Source of the DNA: Candidatus Gastranaerophilales bacterium
GTDB taxonomy: Bacteria; Cyanobacteriota; Vampirovibrionia; Gastranaerophilales; Gastranaerophilaceae
NCBI GenBank assembly: GCA_944322625.1
Contig: CALUPN010000014.1
Location: 1-34,331, forward strand
Direction: 5' to 3'
Length of the DNA: 34,331 bases
Below the pieces are notes generated by a model. That model was not told where the DNA came from, did not search any database, and saw nothing but the letters and a program-made list of their open reading frames with translations. The position numbers were made by a program, and so were the translations under genes. Position 1 is the stretch's first letter; every line of letters begins with the position of its first letter. Shown piece after piece: positions 23,334-29,910 of the stretch.

Positions 23334-23490
23334 AAACAAGTTCCACGCCGCGAACCTGCTAAGAGTAAGCATAACAATAGTGAGCGAAAGAGTGCGGGTT
23401 TACCCGCAGCAGCCATTCAATCCCACGCCCGTAAGGGCGTAGAAAACATTTGCGCTTTCTCTTTCATTTGGACCTTTTCTTTCCCTTTTA
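23334..23490 (+). repeat. Structured dispersed repeat, copy A
   Basis: It starts around CACGCCGCGAAC, contains ATAGTGAGCGAAAGAG, hairpin TGCGGGT/ACCCGCA (23393-23408), hairpin ACGCCC/GGGCGT (23425-23440) and a C/T-rich tail. Copy B lies inverted at 27650-27846, and both stems show paired base changes between copies. A small palindrome TAGACTAAAGTCTA (23304-23317) lies just before it. No gene is seen between 23077 and 23657. Confidence 0.75.
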
Positions 23491-23657
23491 CTCGCAACAA
23501 AATAGATATAAAAGGACATGAAAAATTGTAACAATTTCTTAATAATCATGGGAAAAAGTGTAAAAAGTACAAATTTTTAGTTTTTTATAGTAATATATAG
23601 AAGTTAGTAAAAATTGATTGGTGCAGTATTGCACCGGTAGCAAAGGAGGCACATGAA

Positions 23658-24116
23658 TTGACAATTGTATCATCATCACTTGACGAGCTCGAAAAGCAGA
23701 ACTTGGACAAAGTAAACTTGGGACAACACGTCCTTGCGGAATTTTTTGAGTGTGATCCTAATACACTCAACAGTAATGACAAAGTAGAAAAGTACATGAT
23801 AGACGCGGCTCTTGAGTGTGGTGCCACAATCGTTCAAAAGTGCTTTCATATGTTTAACCCGTATGGCGTAAGCGGAGTTGTTATCATTTCCGAAAGCCAT
23901 CTGGCCATTCATACCTGGCCGGAATTGGGCTATGCTGCTGTAGACTTGTTTACATGCGGTACAAAATGCGATCCGAAAGTAGCATATGAATTTTTGAAAA
24001 AGAAATTTAACTCTAAAAAAGCTTCTTTCACGGAACTTAAAAGAGGTATTATCGACAGAGAAACTTTGAAACTCGCAGAACAACCTTTTGAAATCGCGGA
24101 ACAATTTGAAGAGTAA
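23658..24116 (+). CDS. speD: S-adenosylmethionine decarboxylase proenzyme
   Basis: 152 residues, bacterial class with an N-terminal extension of about 17. Self-cleavage should occur at Glu79-Ser80 in IISESHLAIHTWPE, leaving Ser80 as the pyruvoyl group; His85 and Cys100 (FTCGTKCDP) match the processing and catalytic residues. It makes decarboxylated SAM for spermidine synthesis. No speE is nearby. The start is TTG, 8 nt after AAAGGAGG. An ATG between them opens a two-codon frame (ATG-AAT-TGA) whose stop overlaps the TTG. Upstream DNA is 560 bp of repeats; a terminator follows. Confidence 0.95.
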   Translation: MTIVSSSLDELEKQNLDKVNLGQHVLAEFFECDPNTLNSNDKVEKYMIDAALECGATIVQKCFHMFNPYGVSGVVIISESHLAIHTWPELGYAAVDLFTCGTKCDPKVAYEFLKKKFNSKKASFTELKRGIIDRETLKLAEQPFEIAEQFEE

Positions 24117-24130
24117 TTTTTTGTTTTCAT

Positions 24131-24171
24131 AAAAAAAGACAGCCTAAATGCAGGCTGTCTTTTTTATTTTT
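24131..24171. terminator. Bidirectional terminator between speD and the sugar transferase
   Basis: AAAAAAGACAGCCT and AGGCTGTCTTTTTT pair around AATGC, giving A-runs and T-runs on both sides, suited to the two convergent genes. Confidence 0.92.
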
Positions 24172-24184
24172 AAGATATTGTATA

Positions 24185-25528
24185 TTATTTGCATTTACCG
24201 CTTAAAACCTTCACAACATATTGAACCAGAATGACAAATTCCCAAATAATATGTCTGTGTTTAATATAATATAAATCGTATTCAAGTCTTTCTTCCGCAG
24301 ACGGTTCACAAACATTTACCTGCTGCCAGCCGCACCAGCCCGGCCGAACCCAGTTTCTGCTTTCCCAGAAAGGAATGCGGTCTTTATTTTCATAATAAAC
24401 TTCTTCCCTGACAGGTCTTGGCCCTATAACACTCATATCTCCGCGCAGAACATTTATCATTTGAGGGATTTCATCAATATGGAACTTTCTGAGCCACTTA
24501 CAGAACGGCATAATCCTCTTGTCATCTGCCAGAACTTCGTTCAGATCATCGTCAAAATCTTCTTCCACTTTATCCTGATACATTGTTCTGAATTTTAGCA
24601 TTTTAAAAGGCCGGCCGAATTTACCGATTCTGGTTTGCGTAAAGAATACCGGCCCTAAATCGGAGAGCTTTATTCCAATCATTGCGATGATTGATAACGG
24701 AGATGTTAATATCAGAATTAATATTGATGCAACAATATCACAAAAACGTTTGATATTAGCGTATAAAAGAGCTTTTTTTCTTACACAGTCGTAGAAAAGC
24801 CAGTTTACAGTCATTTTAGATACAAGATATTTGTGTGTGATTTTTTCATAGAATTTCGGCATTCTCCATACCTTTACGCCCAGCGGAATGCCTTTTACAA
24901 GGTCTGTAAGGATTACTGAATCCATGCGGGATTTTACAGCTATGATAACTGTTTTTACGTTATTATCTTTTATTACAGCTTCCGAATCACAGGTTAATCC
25001 TAAAATAGGGATAGTTGAGTCCTCATCTTCAATATTATTCATATTATCATCAAGAAATCCGACAACTCTCATGCCTAATTCCGGACGTGCTTGAATTTCT
25101 TCGGCAATAAGCTTTCCGTCCTGTCCGGCGCCGACAATAAGTACATTTTTTACGGATTTAAAGTTTTTAGACAACAAATGTATTATTCTCCAGACTAAAA
25201 TACAGACAAAAGCCCCTACAGCATTTATTGCAAGCAAAAGAAACGCTATAATACCGGAGCCCGCAATTAAAAGCGGGATTGCGGTGATAATTGCCGCAAC
25301 GGCAACAGCTTCAAATAACAAATATATGTCAGTAAGCCGGTATTTTTTATTTTGATAAAAGCCTTTAAAGAACATAGAAATTAATAAAACCGCAAGAAAC
25401 CACAATGTAATTATAAAGAGCTGTAACGCGTTATTTGTAAAACCCGCAAAAGTGTACATTGTAGTAAACACAATAATCAAAGCATCAACTATTGCAGTTA
25501 TATAAACAGACTTGGAAATATCAGCCAT
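24185..25528 (-). CDS. Polyprenyl-phosphate sugar-1-phosphate transferase
   Basis: 447 residues. Four N-terminal membrane helices (about 8-28, 35-56, 70-90, 92-117) are followed by a Rossmann-like domain with VLIVGAGQDGKLIAEEI (about 129-145), then the bacterial sugar transferase domain from KRFCDIVASI (260). KFRTM (312-316), the catalytic Asp-Glu pair (352-353) in HIDEIPQMINVLRGDMSVIGPRP, and QQVNV near the end are seen. Such enzymes attach the first sugar phosphate to undecaprenyl phosphate for capsule, O-antigen or exopolysaccharide. The sugar is unknown. AAGGAG precedes the start; a TATAAT (minus, 25566-25571) lies 38 nt upstream, and its -35 falls in the G-rich repeat. Confidence 0.93.
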   Translation of the reverse strand: MADISKSVYITAIVDALIIVFTTMYTFAGFTNNALQLFIITLWFLAVLLISMFFKGFYQNKKYRLTDIYLLFEAVAVAAIITAIPLLIAGSGIIAFLLLAINAVGAFVCILVWRIIHLLSKNFKSVKNVLIVGAGQDGKLIAEEIQARPELGMRVVGFLDDNMNNIEDEDSTIPILGLTCDSEAVIKDNNVKTVIIAVKSRMDSVILTDLVKGIPLGVKVWRMPKFYEKITHKYLVSKMTVNWLFYDCVRKKALLYANIKRFCDIVASILILILTSPLSIIAMIGIKLSDLGPVFFTQTRIGKFGRPFKMLKFRTMYQDKVEEDFDDDLNEVLADDKRIMPFCKWLRKFHIDEIPQMINVLRGDMSVIGPRPVREEVYYENKDRIPFWESRNWVRPGWCGWQQVNVCEPSAEERLEYDLYYIKHRHIIWEFVILVQYVVKVLSGKCK

Positions 25529-25578
25529 AAAATCTCCTTATTATAAACACTTTTTCAACTCTTCTATTATACCACACA

Positions 25579-25661
25579 GGGGGTAAATATAACAGGGGGT
25601 AAATGAAAGGGGGGGGAAATGAAAGGGGGGGAAATGAGAGGAGGTAAACAAGAGGGGTAAA
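25579..25661 (+). repeat. G-rich GGGGGTAAATATAA / GGGGGTAAATGAAA minisatellite
   Basis: Six or more 14-15 nt units of a 3-8 G run followed by (T)AAAT/AAAC and three or four A/T-rich bases. It is the longest of the five G-run arrays here and sits upstream of the sugar transferase promoter. The rest of 25529-25977 holds a terminator and tRNA-Glu. Confidence 0.75.
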
Positions 25662-25727
25662 TATAGCAGAAGCAGATATGGCAGGGAGAAACCTAAATTA
25701 AACAGAAAAAACACTCCCAATGTATAT

Positions 25728-25756
25728 ATAAAAAGAACCGGTCATATGACCGGCTA
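25728..25756 (-). terminator. Terminator of tRNA-Glu
   Basis: A perfect 16-bp palindrome CCGGTCATATGACCGG (25738-25753), followed on the minus strand by TTCTTTTT. Confidence 0.75.
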
Positions 25757-25791
25757 TATCCTAATTCCAAAATAAACAAACTTTTAAATGG

Positions 25792-25864
25792 TACCCCCAA
25801 GCGAATTCGAATCGCTGTCTACACCGTGAAAGGGTGTTGTCCTAGGCCTCTAGACGATGGGGGC
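25792..25864 (-). tRNA. tRNA-Glu (TTC)
   Basis: 73-nt cloverleaf: acceptor GCCCCCA/TGGGGGT, discriminator A, anticodon stem ACACC/GGTGT with loop CTTTCAC (anticodon TTC, complement of 25828-25830), T loop with GATTCGAATTC. It closely resembles cyanobacterial tRNA-Glu. CC-A follows the discriminator region (25789-25791), so CCA appears encoded, unlike in tRNA-Cys at 3488. Confidence 0.95.
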
Positions 25865-25977
25865 TCAACTGACAATTTCTATACTACCAAATCAATTTCT
25901 AAAGTCAAGCACTCTGATTTAAAACTTGAATTAGGGGTATGTTAAGCGTAAAATTAGGGTAAGAAATAGAGGTTATT

Positions 25978-26730
25978 ATGATTAATAGAAAATCCAGAGA
26001 CGAAATTAAAAGAATGAGACATGCCGGTCATATTGTGGCTTTAGTTCATAAAAAAATGAGAGAAGTTGTTGAACCCGGTATTTCTACGAAAGAATTAGAC
26101 AATATTGCAATGAAAGTTATAAAGGAAAACAAAGCTATTCCGACTTTTCTTGGTTATAACGGTTTTCCTGCAAGTATTTGTACATCGATTAATGAAAAAG
26201 TCGTTCATGGAATACCTTCTGATAAAGAGATTTTAAAAGAAGGAGATATTATAGCAATAGACGTAGGAGCAACATATGGCGGTATGGTAGGTGATAGTGC
26301 CTGGTCTTACGCTGTAGGTAAGATTTCTGATGAAAAAGCGATGTTAATGAAAGCAACAGAAGAAGCGCTTTTTGCCGGTATTGCAAAAATGAGAGCCGGG
26401 AATGTTCTGGATAATATTTCAGGCGCTGTAGAAGATGTTGCAAATAGTTACAAGCTTGGAATTGTACGCCAGTACGGCGGACACGGAGTCGGACACAGCA
26501 TGCACGAAGATCCGTTTTTGTTTAACTACAGGGTCGGAGATCAAACGCTTATAAAATCCGGTATGGTAATAGCCATTGAACCTATGTTAAATTTAGGCGG
26601 TGATGAAGTATTTGTAGAAGATGACAAGTGGGGAGTTGTCACAAAAGACAGAAAACCGTCTGCGCATTTTGAACATACTGTCCTCGCTACAGACGGTGAT
26701 CCGATTCTTATGACAACTTTAATGGATTAA
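25978..26730 (+). CDS. map: Methionine aminopeptidase, type I
   Basis: 250 residues, standard type Ia length. Metal ligands Asp95 and Asp106 (IAIDVGATYGGMVGDSAW), His169 (YGGHGVGHSMHEDP), Glu201 (AIEPML) and Glu232 (FEHTV), with substrate His77 (KVVHGIP) and His176. It removes the initiator methionine from new proteins. AGAGG lies 6 nt before the ATG. Its stop overlaps that of the convergent 26727 gene by 4 bp, with no terminator between them. It is often linked to secY/adk or infA, but here it stands alone after tRNA-Glu. Confidence 0.97.
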   Translation: MINRKSRDEIKRMRHAGHIVALVHKKMREVVEPGISTKELDNIAMKVIKENKAIPTFLGYNGFPASICTSINEKVVHGIPSDKEILKEGDIIAIDVGATYGGMVGDSAWSYAVGKISDEKAMLMKATEEALFAGIAKMRAGNVLDNISGAVEDVANSYKLGIVRQYGGHGVGHSMHEDPFLFNYRVGDQTLIKSGMVIAIEPMLNLGGDEVFVEDDKWGVVTKDRKPSAHFEHTVLATDGDPILMTTLMD

Positions 26731-27290
26731 TGACTAATCCAACTAAAAAACCTTCCGATAGTTCCTGTAGGTGAACCGTCAATATTTATTTCTGATACAG
26801 GAATATTTATGACATCGCCGACTTCAAGCTCAACGTTATCAAAATTGCCATCGGGAGCTGTTCTTGGAATAACCCCTTCATTGCCGTGTTGAATTCGGTC
26901 TTTATTTACAAGTACGCCATCCCTCAGCCCAAAATCACTTTTTATTACGGACAGGTTTGGATTTTTGCAGAAGAAACCCGCATCTTTGATTTTAACTTTA
27001 AAGTATTTTTTATCTGCACTTAGTGTAATATCATAATATTCACTAAATTTATTCATTTGTGCTAATTTCAATTTCTCGCCCGCACCTAAATCGCATTGTT
27101 CCAAAATCCCGGCATCACCTCCGCGACGAGCAACTTCTTGTAATTTTTTCATGTCAGCTTCTGTTATAGTATCATTAGAACGAATGGTTATAACAGAGCT
27201 AATTAGTTCTTTGTCTCCATCCACTTGAATAGAAAATTTACGTGTTGCGTTATTTCCGTTTGCAACATTTAAAGTAATAATGTCTGTCAT
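26727..27290 (-). CDS. Unknown protein with beta-rich C-terminal region
   Basis: 187 residues with no signal peptide or membrane helix. The N-terminal strand-rich segment ITLNVANGNNATRKFSIQVDGDKELISSVITIRSNDTI is followed by a helical stretch (TEADMKKLQEVARRGGDAG). The second half (about 85-187) has repeated short strands (YDITLSADKKYFKVKIKDAGFF; VELEVGDVINIPVSEINIDG). It ends GRFFSWISH. No family recognised. It has an ideal AAGGAGT and the same AT-rich promoter core as genes 1703 and 22232 (at 27321-27343), but no clear HLR1. Possibly one of a group of lineage-specific proteins under shared control. Confidence 0.83.
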   Translation of the reverse strand: MTDIITLNVANGNNATRKFSIQVDGDKELISSVITIRSNDTITEADMKKLQEVARRGGDAGILEQCDLGAGEKLKLAQMNKFSEYYDITLSADKKYFKVKIKDAGFFCKNPNLSVIKSDFGLRDGVLVNKDRIQHGNEGVIPRTAPDGNFDNVELEVGDVINIPVSEINIDGSPTGTIGRFFSWISH

Positions 27291-27320
27291 TTTTATACTC
27301 CTTATCTCTTTGTATGCCCC

Positions 27321-27343
27321 GTATATATAAAGTGTTTTTATAA
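27321..27343 (-). promoter_or_regulatory. Conserved AT-rich promoter core upstream of the 26727-27290 gene
   Basis: The minus strand reads AAAAACACTTTATATATAC, matching the TAAATACTTTATATAT core of the two HLR1 modules, about 35 nt before the start codon. The HLR1 operator is not evident at the expected distance. Confidence 0.5.
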
Positions 27344-27461
27344 GAAATAATTGCTTTTTTGTTATATAAAAAAACTAAAAAAAATATATAATGCAGTAAT
27401 ATTAAGCAAAACGCAGGTTAAAATTTCTTTACAATAGAAATATGTTTTATTTTCCGGGCTT

Positions 27462-27525
27462 ATTGTAAAGATTTGTAACAATATCGAGAAAAATATTAAA
27501 GTTTTTTTGGAAAATGTCGTTAATA
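27462..27525 (+). promoter_or_regulatory. Third HLR1 operator with degenerate promoter
   Basis: 27462-27479 on the minus strand is GTTACAAATCTTTACAAT, a perfect HLR1. At a spacing like the other modules a weak core follows (TTAATA, 27520-27525) and then ATGTAAG, also present downstream of the other two cores. The next plus-strand gene (28069) is separated from it by the inverted-repeat element. Confidence 0.5.
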
Positions 27526-27646
27526 GAGAATGTAAGATATGTAATCAATCGCTAATGTAACACAATACCTATTGTGTTACATTGGGTCTTTTATTTTAGG
27601 GGTTAAATATCTGTTTTTATTGATATTTATCCCTTTCATTTACCCC

Positions 27647-27692
27647 TACTTTTCTTTCTCTTTTTTTGCGATAGAAAAGAGAAAGAAAAGTA
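27647..27692. repeat. 18-bp perfect inverted repeat
   Basis: TACTTTTCTTTCTCTTTT and AAAAGAGAAAGAAAAGTA flank a 10-nt loop (27665-27674). The right arm is followed by further C/T-poor GAAAG sequence shared with the repeat family. Confidence 0.8.
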
Positions 27693-27846
27693 GCAAAAGA
27701 AAGAGAAAACACGCGGCTGTTTCCTATGCCCTGACGGGCATTGAGTACGTTTTGCGCTTACCCTCCTTGACTAAGCCGGTGAACCGGCTCTCTTACGCTC
27801 ACTATCGCTGCTAACGCAGTACGTTCGCGGCGTGCCCCTTGTTATA
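27650..27846 (-). repeat. Structured dispersed repeat, copy B
   Basis: The minus strand matches copy A at 23334: CACGCCGCGAAC, GATAGTGAGCGTAAGAG, then hairpin GCCGGT/ACCGGC (27775-27788) in place of A's CGGGT stem, then ATGCCC/GGGCAT (27726-27741) in place of ACGCCC/GGGCGT, and the C/T-rich tail. Stem pairs differ but pairing is kept. Confidence 0.75.
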
Positions 27847-28068
27847 TTTGGGTTTTAGCTTCTATTCTGCGCACTTCCCGCTCCAATCCGGGGAATTAGG
27901 GAGTAAGATAACTTTTTGTTGTACATTCTGAGCCCAAAACACGCTCCTTTCTTTACTTTTGCCCCCAATGTAACACAATAGGTATTGAGTTACATTGAAA
28001 GTAATAAAAATTAGCTAATTTATTATAAAAAAATTAAAAGTTAAACAAAACGAAAGGAGTATTATTTT

Positions 28069-29373
28069 ATGACAGTAGATTTAAGCAAAATTTCAAAAGC
28101 AGTACAAAAATTTGTAGCTGATGTTGCAAAACAAGAAGGAAGTAAGAAAGAGATTGATACTAAAAAAGAGTATGATCAGCTAAGCAACTATCTTGCCGGC
28201 AACACTGGTTCTATGAATGTTCATGAAAAAGAATTCATTCAAGGTTTTATGATAGAATACGAGAATAAAACCGCCAAGCAAGCAAGAGAAGATGAACAAA
28301 AACGTATAGAAGAGTCGACTACAGAAAATACAAAAGATGCAGTAAAAGATATCAAAAAATGGATGAGTGATAAAAGAAAAATTGATAGTGACGTAGAAGC
28401 TCAAGCTCTTGCTTCAATGCTGAAAAATACCGCAGGTGATTTAAATAGTGCTGATATAGAATATATTAAAAATGTTCTTATAGAAAGCGGTTACGAATCG
28501 TATGTCCCTAAAGAAGAAGATGCAAAACCGGATGGAACAGCTCCAAAACAGGAAGAGAAACCGGCTGTTCAGCAAGCAAAAACAGAAACTCCTGAAACAT
28601 CAAAAGAGAAAAAGGCTGAAAATAACGCAAGTACGACAAATGATACTCCTCAAGCAGCAGAAAAGCCCGCAGAGCAAGCTCCAAATCCTGAGCAGAAAGA
28701 AGATCCGGCAGCCCCTGCTGCGCCCAAAAGAAGAAAAGCAGCAAGACCTGCACGCCATCCTCATATTCAGGTTGAAACCATTCGCACCCCGGAAACACCT
28801 TCACAGAAAGAAAAAGAAGTCAAAGGTGCTTCCAGCAACGAAGTAATATCAGATAAGCCTGAAATAAAGCAAAAGGAAATTAACAAGTCTACAACAAATC
28901 CTCCAAAAGCAAAAACTCAAAAAAAATACCAGATTACAGAGGTAGGTAGAAACAAGGGCTTAAAACTGGCAGGTGAAGTAAAGAAAGAATTAGCAGCAGG
29001 AGTCACAGACAATGAACGGCTGGTAGGTCATTTAAAAAGTGTTAACACGGGCAGTGCATACAGTTTTGTAGGACAGTTTGCTAATATGAGAGGGCCTCAA
29101 CTTAACCAACAAGTCTTTTCTGTCAGCGACGTATTTGATAAAATTGACTATAATGCGACCCTTCATGTTATGAAAAAGTTATTAGAACAAGCTAAAGATG
29201 TCGGTCTTGCCGGAACCCCTGCTTATAATAATCTGCAAAGAGTAATAACAACAGGAGAAACAAATCTCAAAAACAGAACTTTGGATGATGGTGATCCGAA
29301 TGAACGAACACAGGTTGAAGCAGACGGAGCTATCAGTTGGCTTTATAACGAAATGAGTAAAGTTATTAAATAA
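28069..29373 (+). CDS. Unknown protein with duplicated N-terminal domain and Pro/Glu/Ala linker
   Basis: 434 residues. Two related N-terminal units, about 28-66 (KEIDTKKEYDQLSNYLAG.. SMNVHEKEFIQGFMIEYENK) and 104-142 (RKIDSDVEAQALASMLKN.. DLNSADIEYIKNVLIESGYE), share 'kID...e...L...L....g.lN..d.e.I....Ie'. A long Lys/Glu/Pro/Ala linker (about 147-275) follows, then a helical C-terminal domain (about 280-434). No signal peptide or membrane helix. An excellent GAAAGGAGT ribosome site. A strong terminator follows. No family recognised; it may be a lineage-specific structural or effector-like protein. An HLR1 operator and a MITE-like element lie upstream. Confidence 0.85.
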   Translation: MTVDLSKISKAVQKFVADVAKQEGSKKEIDTKKEYDQLSNYLAGNTGSMNVHEKEFIQGFMIEYENKTAKQAREDEQKRIEESTTENTKDAVKDIKKWMSDKRKIDSDVEAQALASMLKNTAGDLNSADIEYIKNVLIESGYESYVPKEEDAKPDGTAPKQEEKPAVQQAKTETPETSKEKKAENNASTTNDTPQAAEKPAEQAPNPEQKEDPAAPAAPKRRKAARPARHPHIQVETIRTPETPSQKEKEVKGASSNEVISDKPEIKQKEINKSTTNPPKAKTQKKYQITEVGRNKGLKLAGEVKKELAAGVTDNERLVGHLKSVNTGSAYSFVGQFANMRGPQLNQQVFSVSDVFDKIDYNATLHVMKKLLEQAKDVGLAGTPAYNNLQRVITTGETNLKNRTLDDGDPNERTQVEADGAISWLYNEMSKVIK

Positions 29374-29381
29374 CAAAACTG

Positions 29382-29410
29382 ACCGGCGGATTAAATCCGC
29401 CGGTTTTTTT
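29382..29410 (+). terminator. Rho-independent terminator
   Basis: ACCGGCGGATT pairs perfectly with AATCCGCCGGT around one A, followed by seven T. Confidence 0.95.
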
Positions 29411-29426
29411 ATAAAAGAATTACCTC

Positions 29427-29455
29427 TGGACAAATGTTTATGTGTGTTATACAAT
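29427..29455 (+). promoter_or_regulatory. Promoter of the rpoZ-like gene
   Basis: TGGACA (29427-29432), 17 nt, TACAAT (29450-29455), 27 nt before the ATG. Confidence 0.6.
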
Positions 29456-29482
29456 CAAGGAAAACAGTGAATGAGGTAAATA

Positions 29483-29725
29483 ATGGATCAGATTATTAAA
29501 GTAGCATGGGAATTGAATGAAAATACGGATAATCGCTATAAATTAGTTTATGAAATTGCAGAATTGGCTAAAAAATTAGTTGATGAGATGCAAATGAAAA
29601 AAGCCCGAGATGAGTTCGGTTTTGAGGAAGCTGTTAATGAAAATGCTTACAAGAAGGAAAATCCTGTTGAGCATGCAATCATGGTTAAAGCTTCCGAGAC
29701 GGATGATACCGAACTTGTAGGCTGA
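29483..29725 (+). CDS. rpoZ: RNA polymerase omega subunit (probable)
   Basis: 80 residues, the omega size. The N-terminal helix has NTDNRYKLVYEIAELAKKLVDE, matching omega's 'NRYeLv...a.rAr.l'. The C-terminus (ENPVEHAIMVKASETDDTELVG) parallels the cyanobacterial form 'mKPVirAIiEms.e...peiiG'. Omega binds beta-prime and helps assemble RNA polymerase. A consensus-like promoter and a terminator make it a single-gene unit; GAGGT precedes the start. Similarity is moderate and the middle (QMKKARDEFGFEE) is atypical, so some doubt remains. Confidence 0.7.
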   Translation: MDQIIKVAWELNENTDNRYKLVYEIAELAKKLVDEMQMKKARDEFGFEEAVNENAYKKENPVEHAIMVKASETDDTELVG

Positions 29726-29746
29726 ACTTAAGGTTTGAAATAAATC

Positions 29747-29781
29747 AAAAAGAACTTCCTATAAGCGGGAAGTTCTTTTTT
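29747..29781 (+). terminator. Rho-independent terminator
   Basis: AAAAAGAACTTCC pairs with GGAAGTTCTTTTT around 9 nt, ending in a T-run. Confidence 0.92.
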
Positions 29782-29862
29782 AGTCTTTTATTTGTAAAAA
29801 TTTGTTAATAGTTTGGCAATTTTTATTCTTTATATGACTTAAGATGAAAGGAAGGTCGTAGT

Positions 29863-29910
29863 ATGAACAAACACAGTAAAAAATTAATGAATTTAAAATG
29901 GGGGTTGTAG
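29863..29910 (+). CDS. 15-codon leader frame, possibly the true N-terminus of the next gene
   Basis: An ATG with a strong AAGGAAGG ribosome site opens MNKHSKKLMNLKWGL and stops at TAG (29908). It overlaps the next gene's assigned ATG (29898), which has no ribosome site. The join lies on a run of five G (29900-29904). With six G, or a -1 slip, the leader would read LKWGVVGYMIWN straight into the main frame. Either a coupled leader peptide, a frameshift, or a sequence error. Confidence 0.5.
   Translation: MNKHSKKLMNLKWGL

Larger units (their letters stand above)
27554..27996. mobile_element. MITE-like element with 33-bp terminal inverted repeats
   Basis: Ends are 33-bp inverted repeats with one mismatch. 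Each begins with a palindrome, AATGTAACACAATA-CC-TATTGTGTTACATT at 27554-27583 and its inverse (central GG) at 27967-27996, followed inward by GGG/CCC. Inside lie a G-rich repeat fragment, an 18-bp inverted repeat (27647-27692) and structured repeat copy B. No transposase and no target duplication are visible. The 27291-28068 gap has no credible gene. Confidence 0.6.

Noticed and set aside
23393-23440. CRISPR-like or tRNA-like structure in the speD upstream region
   Set aside because: Two hairpins but no regular repeat-spacer spacing and no cloverleaf; better explained as the structured dispersed repeat.
27647-27692. Rho-independent terminator
   Set aside because: The 18-bp stem is A/T-rich with no T-run after either arm in the needed position, and it lies inside the repeat element.
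27572-27814. 80-aa frame starting at TTG inside the inverted-repeat element
   Set aside because: It runs through a palindrome arm, the 18-bp inverted repeat and structured repeat copy B; composition is that of the repeats, not of a protein.
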